A stretch of 36,607 nucleotides of DNA from Nocardiopsis sp. JB363 (GCF_900143625.1 NZ_FRFF01000111.1:1-36607); one strand, 5' to 3'; shown: positions 22,325-30,756, counted from the stretch's first letter. The notes: a model not told the origin generated them from the sequence alone. A program made the numbers and translations.

Positions 22325-23195
22325 CACTCGGCACCACGTCGAGGTTCCCGACGGTGAACGGTCCGGCCGGGTCCGGCACGCGGCCACGACACTTCTGCGC
22401 CCGTTCGTCGACTACCGGCGACTCGCCTGGTTGTGGGTACGGGCCTTCGCGCAGTACCGGCTCTCCCTCATCCTCATGTCCCTGGCCGTCATGGTCAGCG
22501 TCCTCATCCAGGTCGGCGCCGTGGTGATCCTGTTCGGCCACGCCGGAACCCTGGCCGGGTTCACGGTGATGGAGGGGTTGCTGGTGTTCGGGTTGGCGGC
22601 GAGCGCCTTCGGGACCGCGGACATGTTCGCGGGTTCGGTGGAACGCCTGGGGAACCACATCCGGTCCGGCACCCTCGACATCATGCTCATCCGACCGGTG
22701 TCCCCACTGGTCCAGGTGGCCGCGGACGAGTTCTCACCACGACGCTTGGGCAAGGTCGTACCGGCCCTGGCGGTCCTGGGCGTCGCCTTGGCCGGGGTCG
22801 ACGTCGAGTGGTCCGCGGCCGAGGTGGCCTTGTTGGCCTTGATGATGCTCTCCGGCACGTTGATCTGCGCCGCGATCTGGGTGATCACCGGGTGCCTACA
22901 GTTCTTCATAGCCGGCGCGCGGGAGGCCGCCAACTCGCTCACCTACGGAGGACAGGCCCTCACCGAGTACCCCATCGCGATCTATGGGCAGGAGATCGTC
23001 CGCGCGGTCACCTACGTGGTGCCGTTGGCCTTCATCAGCTGGCAGCCCGCCCTGCTCGTCCTCGACCGAACCGACCCCCTCGGCATGCCCGAGCAGCTGC
23101 GCTACATGGGGCCGGCCATCGCGGTCCTCCTCTGCGCCTGTGCCGCCCTCACCTGGCGGTTCGGGTTGCGCCACTATCGATCCACCGGGAGCTGA
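22317..23195 (+). CDS. ABC-2 type transporter permease (second of two)
   Basis: The GTG at 22317 overlaps the first permease by eight bases (GTGGCTGA), which suggests translational coupling. The 292-residue product has a cytoplasmic N-terminal arm of about 45 residues and six hydrophobic helices. Between helices 2 and 3 lies SVERLGNHIRSGTLDIMLIRPVSPL, the same amphipathic signature as in its partner (GxLDxxLxRPxS). The family is pfam06182-like. The two permeases are likely to form a heterodimer bound by two copies of the ATPase at 23199. Confidence 0.88.
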   Translation: MADTRHHVEVPDGERSGRVRHAATTLLRPFVDYRRLAWLWVRAFAQYRLSLILMSLAVMVSVLIQVGAVVILFGHAGTLAGFTVMEGLLVFGLAASAFGTADMFAGSVERLGNHIRSGTLDIMLIRPVSPLVQVAADEFSPRRLGKVVPALAVLGVALAGVDVEWSAAEVALLALMMLSGTLICAAIWVITGCLQFFIAGAREAANSLTYGGQALTEYPIAIYGQEIVRAVTYVVPLAFISWQPALLVLDRTDPLGMPEQLRYMGPAIAVLLCACAALTWRFGLRHYRSTGS

Positions 23196-23198
23196 CAG

Positions 23199-24206
23199 AT
23201 GACCCCGAACGAGACAGTCCATCGCCACGCACCCGGAGAACCGATCATCGAGGCCGTCGGCCTGGGACGCGACTTCGTCCTGTCCGAAGGTCCGTTCCTA
23301 CGTCGGACCCGCCGCACGGTCAGCGCGGTCGGCGACGTCACCTTCACGGTTCGGGCCGGGGAGATCGTCGGCTACCTCGGTCCCAACGGCGCCGGCAAGT
23401 CCAGCACCATGAAGATGCTCACCGGCATCCTCACCCCCACCTCGGGGACCGTGCGGGTGGCGGGGATGGAACCGGCCCGCCGGCGTACTCGGCTGGCCGC
23501 GGAGATCGGTGTGGTGTTCGGGCAGCGCACCACCCTGTGGTGGGACCTCCCGCTGCGGGACAGTCTGTCCCTGACCCGGCACCTGTACCGGGTACCGAAG
23601 CGGGAGCACGCCGAACGTCTGGCGGAGCTCACCGAACTCCTCGAACTCGGCCCCTTCCTGGACACCCCGGTCCGACAGCTCAGCCTGGGTCAGCGTATGC
23701 GGGGCGACCTCACCGCCGCCCTGCTGCACGCTCCGCGGCTACTGGTCCTGGACGAACCCACGATCGGGCTGGACGTGGTGAGCAAGTCGACCATCCGCGA
23801 GTTCCTGCTGCGGTCCAACGCCGAACGGGGCACCACCATCCTCATCACCACCCACGACCTGGGAGATGTGGAGCGTCTATGCGACCGTGTGATGGTGATC
23901 GACCATGGTCGGTTGGCCTTCGAGGGTGATCTTCCCGGGCTGCGCGCGACCGTCCCGATTCCACGGGTTCTGGTGGTCGACCTGGCCACTCCGGCTCCGA
24001 TGATCGAGGTGCCGGGAGCCCGCGCCGTCCGGGTGGAGGGCCCTCGGCAGTGGTTGGAGCTGAGCGACAACCCCGCCCGGGTGATCGCCGAGGTGGCTCG
24101 GGACCATGAGGTGGTGGACCTGACGTTGCGCGAACCCGACATCGAGGCGGTGGTGTCGTCGCTCTATCGCGGGACGATGCCGGTGGAGAGAGCGGGCAGC
24201 GCCTGA
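23199..24206 (+). CDS. ABC transporter ATP-binding protein
   Basis: The 335-residue ATPase shows Walker A GPNGAGKSS (61-69), a Q-loop GQRTTLWWD (about 108-116), ABC signature LSLGQRMRGD (161-170), Walker B LLVLDEPTIGLD (181-192) and the switch His in TTHD (217-220). The C-terminal 100 residues form a small beta-rich extension common to ABC-2 exporters of the daunorubicin/NatA kind. The signature reads LSLGQ, where many family members have LSGGQ. The start lies three bases after the second permease, with GGGAG upstream, so the three genes are one operon. Confidence 0.92.
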   Translation: MTPNETVHRHAPGEPIIEAVGLGRDFVLSEGPFLRRTRRTVSAVGDVTFTVRAGEIVGYLGPNGAGKSSTMKMLTGILTPTSGTVRVAGMEPARRRTRLAAEIGVVFGQRTTLWWDLPLRDSLSLTRHLYRVPKREHAERLAELTELLELGPFLDTPVRQLSLGQRMRGDLTAALLHAPRLLVLDEPTIGLDVVSKSTIREFLLRSNAERGTTILITTHDLGDVERLCDRVMVIDHGRLAFEGDLPGLRATVPIPRVLVVDLATPAPMIEVPGARAVRVEGPRQWLELSDNPARVIAEVARDHEVVDLTLREPDIEAVVSSLYRGTMPVERAGSA

Positions 24207-24309
24207 GCCGGTCAGTGCTCGGCCGTCGCACCGAGTCACAAGGGGGCCCGAACACACGGGCACGGTAGGGGATGGCGGAGGGGCGGCGAGGATCGTTAGG
24301 GGGAGCGCG

Positions 24310-24338
24310 CACCACGCGTGGTGGTGGTATCACCACCA
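24310..24338. promoter_or_regulatory. Overlapping inverted repeats before a membrane protein gene
   Basis: CACCACGCGTGGTG (24310-24323) is a perfect palindrome. Its right arm overlaps TGGTGGTG (24319-24326), which pairs with CACCACCA (24331-24338) around GTAT. The central TGGTG can pair with either side but not both. It could be a double operator or an alternative-hairpin switch, 38-66 bases before the start at 24376. Confidence 0.45.
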
Positions 24339-24375
24339 TGGAACCCGAGGGGTGATCCCCGAAAGACTCGGTCCT

Positions 24376-24930
24376 ATGGACAGAACCCTTCCGAGCCCGG
24401 TGCGTTGGGCCACGTTCCTGTGGGCGCTGGCGATCACGGCGGGCATTATCGAGACCTCCCTCGCGGTGGCGCCCGGGTTGGCCGAGGGTGCCACGGTACC
24501 GTGGCTCGCCCTGTCGGTCCGCGCGCTGCTGTACACCTTCTCCGCCCTGTTGGTCGCCTGGTTCGCGAGAGGTCTCCGCTGGTCCAGGGTGACGCTCGTG
24601 GTGCTGATGACCGGTGTGGGACTGGCGAGTGTGCTGATGTCCATGGGGCTGGGCGTGCTGTCCGGCCCGGGGGTGTTCGTCGGCCTCGGTTACGAGGGTC
24701 ATGGGGCCGCCTCGGTGCTCCGGGTCGCGCACACCCTCGTGTACGTGGCGGCCGTGGTCGTGGCTACCGTGATGGCCTTCCTCCCCGCTGCGGGCCGCTA
24801 CTTCGCCGGCGCCGGCGAAGCTGTCCACGACGGTGTCGACGGCCGTCGACACGCCGCGTCCGCGGCGAGCACGCGACGGTCGAGCGACGACCACACCGGT
24901 ACCGACCGCACACTGCTCATCACGGGCTGA
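24376..24930 (+). CDS. Four-helix membrane protein of unknown function
   Basis: I prefer the ATG at 24376 (MDRTLPSPVRW); a GTG at 24352 would add eight residues. The 184-residue product has four hydrophobic helices: about 11-30, 42-62, 68-95 and 115-140. A polar C-terminal tail is rich in His, Arg, Asp and Ser and is probably cytoplasmic. No clear ribosome-binding site is visible. I do not recognise the family. It lies 170 bases after the ABC ATPase with palindromes between, so it is probably transcribed separately. Codon use is normal for the window. Confidence 0.7.
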   Translation: MDRTLPSPVRWATFLWALAITAGIIETSLAVAPGLAEGATVPWLALSVRALLYTFSALLVAWFARGLRWSRVTLVVLMTGVGLASVLMSMGLGVLSGPGVFVGLGYEGHGAASVLRVAHTLVYVAAVVVATVMAFLPAAGRYFAGAGEAVHDGVDGRRHAASAASTRRSSDDHTGTDRTLLITG

Positions 24931-25015
24931 CCGGGGGCGGGCTGATCAGAGGACTGACCGGCTGACCGGCTGACCGGAGGAGCGGGATGACCGGCCGCAC
25001 TGCTGACCGGAGGAG
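24927..25015 (+). repeat. CTGACCGG repeat cluster
   Basis: Exact CTGACCGG occurs at 24927, 24954, 24962, 24970 and 25003, three of them in direct tandem. The longer CTGACCGGAGGAG is exact at 24970-24982 and 25003-25015. The cluster starts at the stop of the membrane protein gene and occupies the first part of the gap to the next gene. Confidence 0.7.
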
Positions 25016-25292
25016 TGTGCCGACCGGTCATTCTGAGGAGCGGCCGAGCTGCTGATCGGCTGAACGGGGCGATCTTCGGGGGACGGCCCGGTTGTCCACA
25101 GGGACGAGAATCGCCCTGTCCCCTCCCACCGTGTTCGGCCTATCGTGGATATCGGGGGAGCCCCACCCACCGCGCGCTTCGGCGTGCCCACCACCTCTTC
25201 TCGACCGCGCGTTTCGGCGTGCCCACTCCTTCGCCACCGGGCGGTGACCCGATCACCCCGGTTGTCCGAATTCACCCCGTACCGGGAGACTG
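25016..25292. other. Gene-free spacer with a DnaA-box-like site and 22-bp direct repeat
   Basis: TTGTCCACA, the form of the DnaA box preferred in Streptomyces, is at 25092-25100. A 22-base direct repeat with one mismatch lies at 25170-25191 and 25205-25226 (period 35; core TTCGGCGTGCCCAC). No ORF here has convincing codon bias. Confidence 0.5.
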
Positions 25293-26258
25293 GTGTGCAT
25301 GACGCTGCTCTCCTACGGCATGTGGCTCGGAATCACGTTCGGTGTGCTCTCCTGTGTCGCGTACACGGTCGCCGCGGTAGCCCAACGCAGGCTCGCCGTC
25401 CGGCTCGCCGAACCACTGACGGGCGGACAGCAGGTCGGTCGGCTGCTGCGACACCCGCTCTGGTGGGTGTCCCTGGTGTTCAACGGGGGCCGTGCCGGGT
25501 TCCAGGTGGCGGCGGTCGGTTTCGCTCCACTCACCGTGGTTCAGCCCCTGGGTGTGCTCGTCCTGGTCTTCGGCATCCCCTGGTCCGCCCGGCTGGAGCA
25601 TCGGCGGGTGAGTTCGTCGGAATGGCGCGGGGCCGCCTTCACGATGGTGGCCCTGGGCGTCCTGCTCGCGGTCACCGTCACCGGGGACGTGGGTGGGGTG
25701 CTGTCGGAATCGGACGCCGTGCTCGTCGGCGCCGGAACCGTCCTGTTGCTCACCGCCGTCGCATGGGCGGCGGGTCGGGTTCCTTCGGTGGCCTGGCGAA
25801 GCTACCTACTGGCAGGGGCCGCTGGTGTCGCGTTCGGGGTCTCCTCGGCGACGGTGAAGACCGCCGTGTGGGCCTTCGGCGACCTCGGGGTCGCCGGGTT
25901 CGCCCATCCGGCGACCCTCGCCACCCCGGTGATCGCGGTCTTCGGACTGTTCCTGGCACAGGCCGCCTACCAGGGCATGGATCTGGGTGCGCCGCTGGGC
26001 ATCACCACACTGGCCAACCCGGTGGCTGCGGCGGTCGTGGGTGTGGCGTTCATGGAGGAGGTCTACGCGGGTGGCCTTCTCGGCGCGGTGATCGCCGTGG
26101 TCTGTGCCCTGGTCGCCGCACACGGGATCCGGTTGCTCACCGTCCGTTCCGATGGCTCGTCCCGCCCCCTTCCCGAGGCCTCCGAACCCGGCTTCCCGGA
26201 ACCGGAGGCCCGGCCCGGTATCGGCACCCGACATTCGGCACCCGGCACCCGTCCCTGA
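25293..26258 (+). CDS. DMT/NIPA-like membrane transporter
   Basis: The 321-residue product has about nine to ten hydrophobic helices in the arrangement of the drug/metabolite transporter superfamily. The N-terminal part (AYTVAAVAQRRLAVRL ... PLWWVSLVFNGGRAGFQVAAVGFAPLTVVQPLGVLVLVF) resembles NIPA-type or EamA-type carriers often found in actinobacteria. GTG at 25293 has GGGAG four bases upstream; ATG at 25299 is the alternative, ten bases from it. The last 45 residues are a Pro/Gly/Arg-rich tail without membrane character. The substrate is unknown; magnesium is known for eukaryotic NIPA proteins but cannot be assumed. Confidence 0.82.
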   Translation: MCMTLLSYGMWLGITFGVLSCVAYTVAAVAQRRLAVRLAEPLTGGQQVGRLLRHPLWWVSLVFNGGRAGFQVAAVGFAPLTVVQPLGVLVLVFGIPWSARLEHRRVSSSEWRGAAFTMVALGVLLAVTVTGDVGGVLSESDAVLVGAGTVLLLTAVAWAAGRVPSVAWRSYLLAGAAGVAFGVSSATVKTAVWAFGDLGVAGFAHPATLATPVIAVFGLFLAQAAYQGMDLGAPLGITTLANPVAAAVVGVAFMEEVYAGGLLGAVIAVVCALVAAHGIRLLTVRSDGSSRPLPEASEPGFPEPEARPGIGTRHSAPGTRP

Positions 26259-26919
26259 CTCGGGCCCGGCACCCGGCCCTTCGACCCCTACCGGGCCCCG
26301 TGATCGCCCCCCGCGCCCTCCACCCGGTGGCAGCATCGAACGCGTTTTCGTTGCGTTGTTTCGTCACATCCGTGATCCGTCACGCGTATTGCGTAGGCAC
26401 GGTTTCGTCGCCCCTGACGCACATGGAGCGTTTCAGGGGGCGGTGACGAAACGAACGGATCAGGCTCTCATCCGTACGGCACCAGGTACCCGGAACCATA
26501 TTCATGCTCGGCGCCGAACCCCAGGGGACGGTTTCGCCACCGCCCCACCACCGCCCCTGCCTCTACAGCCCCGCCTCGGCCGTCAGGTTCAAGCTGCCGA
26601 CGACGCGGCCTGGCATCCACCAACCAGGTGTGAGTCAGGGCTGGCAAGCTCGGCCCTTCGGGGCCGAGAAGCCGACCGTCCACAAAGCGTCCAACGCCCA
26701 CCACGACGTCACCGGCCCGTCTCGGCGGGCCGCCGTGCTGGTGGACCCCGCGGTGCGCCGATCAGTGCACCGCGGCCTGAAAACGCCCGAATCCGTAGCC
26801 TTTTTCCCCGGCTCGCAAGCGTGGGGACCAAAGCCCGGAACAGAAAGGGCGCCGAACCCACGGCCGGAGTACGCGAGGTGGATCCCAGATGAGTCGAACC
26901 AGGCGACCCCGGAGAATCG
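26259..26919. other. 661-base hairpin-rich gene-free region
   Basis: No ORF here shows the codon bias of its neighbours. GTTTCGTCAC (26358-26367) and GTTTCGTC (26402-26409) can each pair with GTGACGAAAC (26443-26452). The second pairing continues through CCCCTGA/TCAGGGG. CTCGGCCC/GGGCCGAG is closed by a TTCG loop (26649-26668). CCGCGGTGC pairs with GCACCGCGG (26748-26775). A TTTTT run follows at about 26801-26805. This could be a structured RNA, leader or attenuator for the ORF at 26920. I compared it by eye with TPP, cobalamin and c-di-AMP riboswitches, RNase P and tmRNA and could not match it. Confidence 0.45.
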
Positions 26920-27975
26920 GTGGCCGAGTACGTGCTCACCGGTGTGATCGTGGTCGTCGTCCTGTTGGCCGTCCTCGAACCGGCCGGCGGTGTCTTCCAG
27001 AGGGCCATGGTCCTCCTACCGCTCGTCCTTCGTGGCGAGACGGATGGCCCCGGCGCCGGCCCACACCGGATCACCGTCGTCCGGTGCCGGTCCACCGCCG
27101 TGCGCGCACCGTACTTCGGACGTCCTGGCGGCCTGCCGGAGCGCCGGCGGATGCTGAGTCCGCCCTTGCTGTTCGTGGCGGCGGGCAGCACGTTCGCCAC
27201 TTCCGCCCCCGATCGCACGACTCTCCCCGTTGATCGGATCCCCACAGATTCGCCCGTGGCCCCGCTCCCATTGGTGACCGGTCCGGGCCGGGAACGCCCG
27301 GTACCCGAACAGAGCCGTCGGACCCTCGGGACGTTCGTCGGAATACCCACCCCGGACCTTGCTTCGGGTGGTCTTCTCACGGGCCCGGCGTGGCCCCTCG
27401 TCGGTGGAGTCCGTGCGGCCCGAGGTTTCCTGGCAGCCCTCGTCCTCGGCGGCCTCGCCCTGTCGTACTTCCGCGTCCTGGATCCCACCGGATGGGCTCG
27501 CGCCACCAAGAACCGGCCGGGCGGGAGCCACTTCGACCCGGCCTCGGTCGCGTTGCCGGTGCCGATTACCAGGGGCGCAGACCGGGATCGGACCTCACCA
27601 TTGTTCTTCGGCGGGGTCTTTCCCGCAGTGGTGCTGCTCGTGGCGCAGGCCCGGGTGGAACCGCGGGCCGAACATCCGTCGGTGGTAGCGCGTCCCAGAT
27701 CCGGGCAGGTCTTGGCATCGCGGTCCACAACCGGTCCCATTCTGAACGTGGTGACACCGGGTGGGCAGAGCGTCGTCGTGATGTACCTGTCCACCTCCAT
27801 GGAGGTCGCCGGGTACGTGTTCGGGCTCGGCGTCATGGCCCATCTCCCTTGGGTGACGGCACCGACGCACCCGGCCTTCCTGAAACCGGCACGTTCGCGT
27901 CGGTGGCCACCCGGATCGGTTACCGGAGGACGGTGTTCCTCGCCGTTCCTCGCCTTCGCGCTGACGGCGGTGTGA
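26920..27975 (+). CDS. Orphan ORF, possibly degenerate membrane protein gene
   Basis: A GTG with GGAGA five bases upstream starts a 351-codon frame. The first 20 residues form a good membrane segment (VLTGVIVVVVLLAVLEP), faintly like the small KdpF subunit or the first helix of KdpA. After about 30 codons the third-position G/C bias falls, with many A- or T-ending codons (cta, cct, ata, gtt, aca, cca). The protein becomes Pro/Arg/Thr-rich with two more short hydrophobic segments (about 165-185 and 228-245). I recognise no domain. Either only a short N-terminal peptide is real and the rest is decayed coding sequence, or this is an unusual protein. The antisense frame is open too but looks like a shadow. 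Confidence 0.3.
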   Translation: MAEYVLTGVIVVVVLLAVLEPAGGVFQRAMVLLPLVLRGETDGPGAGPHRITVVRCRSTAVRAPYFGRPGGLPERRRMLSPPLLFVAAGSTFATSAPDRTTLPVDRIPTDSPVAPLPLVTGPGRERPVPEQSRRTLGTFVGIPTPDLASGGLLTGPAWPLVGGVRAARGFLAALVLGGLALSYFRVLDPTGWARATKNRPGGSHFDPASVALPVPITRGADRDRTSPLFFGGVFPAVVLLVAQARVEPRAEHPSVVARPRSGQVLASRSTTGPILNVVTPGGQSVVVMYLSTSMEVAGYVFGLGVMAHLPWVTAPTHPAFLKPARSRRWPPGSVTGGRCSSPFLAFALTAV

Positions 27976-28010
27976 ACATCGGGTCTGCTGCGCTGCTGGG
28001 ATCTCCCCGG

Positions 28011-28538
28011 TCAGGAGACCTCGATCCGTTGTGGCTCGGGTGGCTCTACCCCGTCCACCGTCACCTCTTCCACGGTCCCGGTCAGCTCGGCCTCGTCTTC
28101 GTCTTCGTCCCAGCAGTACGCTTCCAGCGTGTAGGTCGCCGGGGGCAGCGGTATTCGGAAACTTCCGTCATCGATGCTGGTGTAGCCCATGTCGTTCATC
28201 TGGGGGACCTCTCCACCCGGTGACGGAGCGGTGATCAGTCGCATGATTCCGCAGCCGACCATGGGTTCCCCGTCCGGGCCCACCACCTCGCCGGTGACGC
28301 CCAGGAATTCGGTGTCCTCCGGTGGTGTCTCCGTTCCGGTACCACCGGCGCCAGAGGAGGTCAGGCTGTCCGGGCCGGTGGTCGGGGTCTCCGGGGCGCC
28401 GTCCGGGACACCCGATGCCGTGTCGGATGCGAGCTCGGCTTTGGAACCACAGCCCACCAGGGCGAGGATCATGGCGGCGAACACCGCGCAGAGGAAGAGG
28501 AAGGGACGAAGGGCCGGTGATCGGGGTGAGGTGGACAC
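28011..28538 (-). CDS. Lipoprotein with carboxypeptidase-regulatory-like (Ig-like) domain
   Basis: I place the start at the GTG at 28538 (VSTSPRSPALRPF), about 11 bases after AGGAGG; the open frame extends upstream without a better start. The 175-residue product has an N-terminal membrane segment ending in the lipobox LVGC (Cys about residue 29), so it should be lipid-anchored outside the membrane. A Ser/Thr/Pro/Gly linker of about 45 residues leads to a beta-sandwich domain. That domain has the pattern GVTGEVVGPDGEPMVGCGIM ... SIDDGSFRIPLPPATYTLEAYC, typical of carboxypeptidase-regulatory-like domains, with a possible Cys-Cys bridge. The function is probably binding or structural. It is transcribed after the DevS-like kinase on the same strand, with a 154-base gap. 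Confidence 0.82.
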   Translation of the reverse strand: MSTSPRSPALRPFLFLCAVFAAMILALVGCGSKAELASDTASGVPDGAPETPTTGPDSLTSSGAGGTGTETPPEDTEFLGVTGEVVGPDGEPMVGCGIMRLITAPSPGGEVPQMNDMGYTSIDDGSFRIPLPPATYTLEAYCWDEDEDEAELTGTVEEVTVDGVEPPEPQRIEVS

Positions 28539-28692
28539 GGAATCGGTGACCTCCTGCGGAGCCGGGATGAGGGGAGGGGACCGAAGGTTCCTCCGGTTCC
28601 CCTCACCGTCCACTGAACATGATCGAGGGCTTCGCGCCAAGCCTCGATCTCCGGCCTGTGGACAACCTTCCCGGCCCACGAGGGCGCCCGGT

Positions 28693-30444
28693 TCAGTACA
28701 GGTCGGGATGTGGTTCCGGCGCCGGGTCGGGGACCGGAACCTTCCAGGTCAGCACGGTCCCGGAGACCTCACCGCGCCTGGCTTCGAACACACCGCCCAG
28801 GGCCAGGGCCCGCTCCTTCATGTTGCGCAACCCGCTACGGCGGCCCTCATCCGGCAACCCGATCCCGTTGTCCGTGACGGTCAGCGCCAGGGTGGTCGGG
28901 CGGCCGGTGACCGCCCTCTCCTCCACGACCACGGACACGTGCACCTCCGAGGCTCGGGCGTGCCGGGCCACGTTGGTCAACCCTTCGCCGAGTACCGCCA
29001 GGAGCTGTTCGCCCACCTCCTCCGGAACCGAAGCGTCGATCGGCCCGTCCAGGCTCACCCCCGGATGGCAGCCGAGACTGTGCGCGGTGTTCTCCGCCAA
29101 CCGCAGGATCCGCCCGCGCAACGACGTGTCCTGCCGGCTCGGCGGGTTCTGCAGGTCGAAGATGGTCGACCGGATCTCCCTGATGGTGCTGTCCAGCTCG
29201 TCGATGGTGCGTTGGACCCGTTCCTCGGCCTCGGTGGAATTGATCAGCCGGACCGTGCTCATCAGGGTCATCGCCGAGGCGAACAACCGCTGGATCACTA
29301 CGTCGTGCAGGTCCTTGGCGATCCGGTCGCGCTCCTCCAACACCACGATCCGTTCGGTGTCGCGCCGGGCGTCCGCCAACTCCAGGGCCACCCCCGCCTG
29401 GGCGGAGAACGAGTGCAGCATCCGACGGATGTTCGCGTCGAACGGGGCCCGTTCGAGGAGCTTGCCGAGCAACAACACGCCTCGGGTGTTCCCCGGTGTG
29501 CCCAGCGGCACCAGCAACCCGGGTCCGTACCCGCGGTGCGTCAGCATCGGACAGTGCGCCTGTCGAAGATCGGGGATGGTGACGGCCTCGCCGGACTCGT
29601 ACACCCATCCGCATACGGAGTCGTGGATCTCGACCGGCGTCCCCAGGATCTCCTGGGCGACCGGACCGTCCGCGAACTCCGCGAACAGGTGACCGCGCGC
29701 GTGCGGGTCCGGCAGCATCACCACCGCGGTGTCCGCCCCACCGATCTCCCGGGCCTGGGCCGCCATGTAGGTCAGCACCTGGTTGGTGTCCGCGCCTGAC
29801 AGCAACCGGGTGGTGATCTCGCTGGATGCGCCCAACCAGCGTTCGCGCAGCCGTGTCTCCTCGTACAGACGAGCGTTCTCGATGGCGACACCGGCGGCGG
29901 TCGCCAATGCGGTGACCATCGCCTCGTCCTCCTCGTCGAACTCCTCGCCGTTCTCCTTCTCCGTCAGGTAGAGGTTGCCGAACACCTCGTCGCGAGCCTG
30001 GATCGGCACCCCGAGGAAACTCGACATGCCGGGGTGCCCCTCGGGGAACCCGCCGAACTCCGGGTGGTCACGCAGGTCGGGCAGGCGCAGCGCGGCGCGG
30101 TCGTATAGCGGCGCGCTCAGCACGCCTCTGCCATGCGGGAAGCGACTGATCCGTTCGGCGTGTTCCTGGCTCAGCCCCACGGGGATGAACTCGGTGAAGT
30201 TACCGTCCTCGCCGATCACTCCGAGTCCGGCGTACCTGGCTTTGGTCAGGTGTGCGGCGGCCTCCGTCAGCCTGCGCAGCACGGTGGCCAGGTCCAGGTC
30301 ACCACCGATGGTCAATACCGCCTGCAACAGGGAATGCACTCGTCCCTGAGCGGAGAGTCCCGTTCGGGCCCCGGAGTGCATCTCCGCGAGGAGTTCGTCC
30401 AGGGGCTTCGGGGACAACCGGTGGCTCTGGGGGATCTCGGTCAT
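28693..30444 (-). CDS. DevS/DosS-like GAF-domain sensor histidine kinase
   Basis: The ATG at 30444 gives 583 residues, close to the 578 of mycobacterial DosS; GGAGG lies about ten bases upstream. Two GAF domains (about 52-195 and 215-360) are followed by a HisKA_3 segment, ERDRIAKDLHDVVIQRLFA, with phospho-acceptor His380. An HATPase domain follows with GEGLTNVARHA (N box, about 486-496), VTDNGIGLPD (G1) and SGLRNMKERA (G2). In GAF-A, His137 (GHPGMSSFLGVPI) and Tyr159 (GNLYL) are 22 residues apart, the same spacing as the heme-ligand His149 and distal Tyr171 of DosS. It may therefore sense O2, NO, CO or redox state through heme; this is inference. There is no membrane segment, so it is cytosolic. 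No response regulator is adjacent. Confidence 0.92.
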   Translation of the reverse strand: MTEIPQSHRLSPKPLDELLAEMHSGARTGLSAQGRVHSLLQAVLTIGGDLDLATVLRRLTEAAAHLTKARYAGLGVIGEDGNFTEFIPVGLSQEHAERISRFPHGRGVLSAPLYDRAALRLPDLRDHPEFGGFPEGHPGMSSFLGVPIQARDEVFGNLYLTEKENGEEFDEEDEAMVTALATAAGVAIENARLYEETRLRERWLGASSEITTRLLSGADTNQVLTYMAAQAREIGGADTAVVMLPDPHARGHLFAEFADGPVAQEILGTPVEIHDSVCGWVYESGEAVTIPDLRQAHCPMLTHRGYGPGLLVPLGTPGNTRGVLLLGKLLERAPFDANIRRMLHSFSAQAGVALELADARRDTERIVVLEERDRIAKDLHDVVIQRLFASAMTLMSTVRLINSTEAEERVQRTIDELDSTIREIRSTIFDLQNPPSRQDTSLRGRILRLAENTAHSLGCHPGVSLDGPIDASVPEEVGEQLLAVLGEGLTNVARHARASEVHVSVVVEERAVTGRPTTLALTVTDNGIGLPDEGRRSGLRNMKERALALGGVFEARRGEVSGTVLTWKVPVPDPAPEPHPDLY

Positions 30445-30756
30445 GTGTGGTTCAACCTCCGCAGAGCCGTTGAGGGGTTGAGGGCTAATGCTTGAATTGT
30501 CGTTGGTTTTTTCCCGTTTTGCCACATCTGGCTGCTCTGAAGCCTGTCTGCGGGGCGGATCAATTACTTCGGAAACGCGGACGACGGTTGGGCAATTCAT
30601 GCTAACGTCGCGGTCAGTCAGCGCGGAATACCTCTCTGACCTGGCTTCGAGCACCTGGAACGCGATGTTTCCGGTGCCATTCACACGAACCCCTACAGGC
30701 TGTCGGGACCCGGGTGCAGCCCGGGAGGACCCACAGTACGGCGGAAGGAAACCCCG
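30445..30756. other. Divergent promoter region (kinase and secreted protein)
   Basis: The first 150 bases next to the kinase are AT-rich, including TTTTTT at about 30513-30518. The extended -10 TGCTAACGTCGC is at 30600-30611 on the plus strand. A hairpin-prone GGGACCCGGGTGCAGCCCGGG stretch lies just before the secreted-protein start. No ORF inside is convincing. Confidence 0.5.
30600..30611 (+). promoter_or_regulatory. Extended -10 promoter candidate
   Basis: TGCTAACGTCGC is identical over 12 bases to the site at 21421-21432. TGnTAACGT is an extended -10 form that can work without a good -35. It lies about 145 bases before the secreted-protein gene. Confidence 0.4.

Noticed and set aside
26259..26919. 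Known riboswitch (c-di-AMP, TPP, cobalamin), RNase P RNA or tmRNA
   Set aside because: Some short words look similar, but the conserved cores of these RNAs could not be found by eye, so no class is assigned.
26709..27836. Minus-strand 375-codon ORF opposite the orphan ORF
   Set aside because: The translation is Arg/Thr/Pro/Gly-rich without hydrophobic core patterns and has no start signal; it looks like a shadow.
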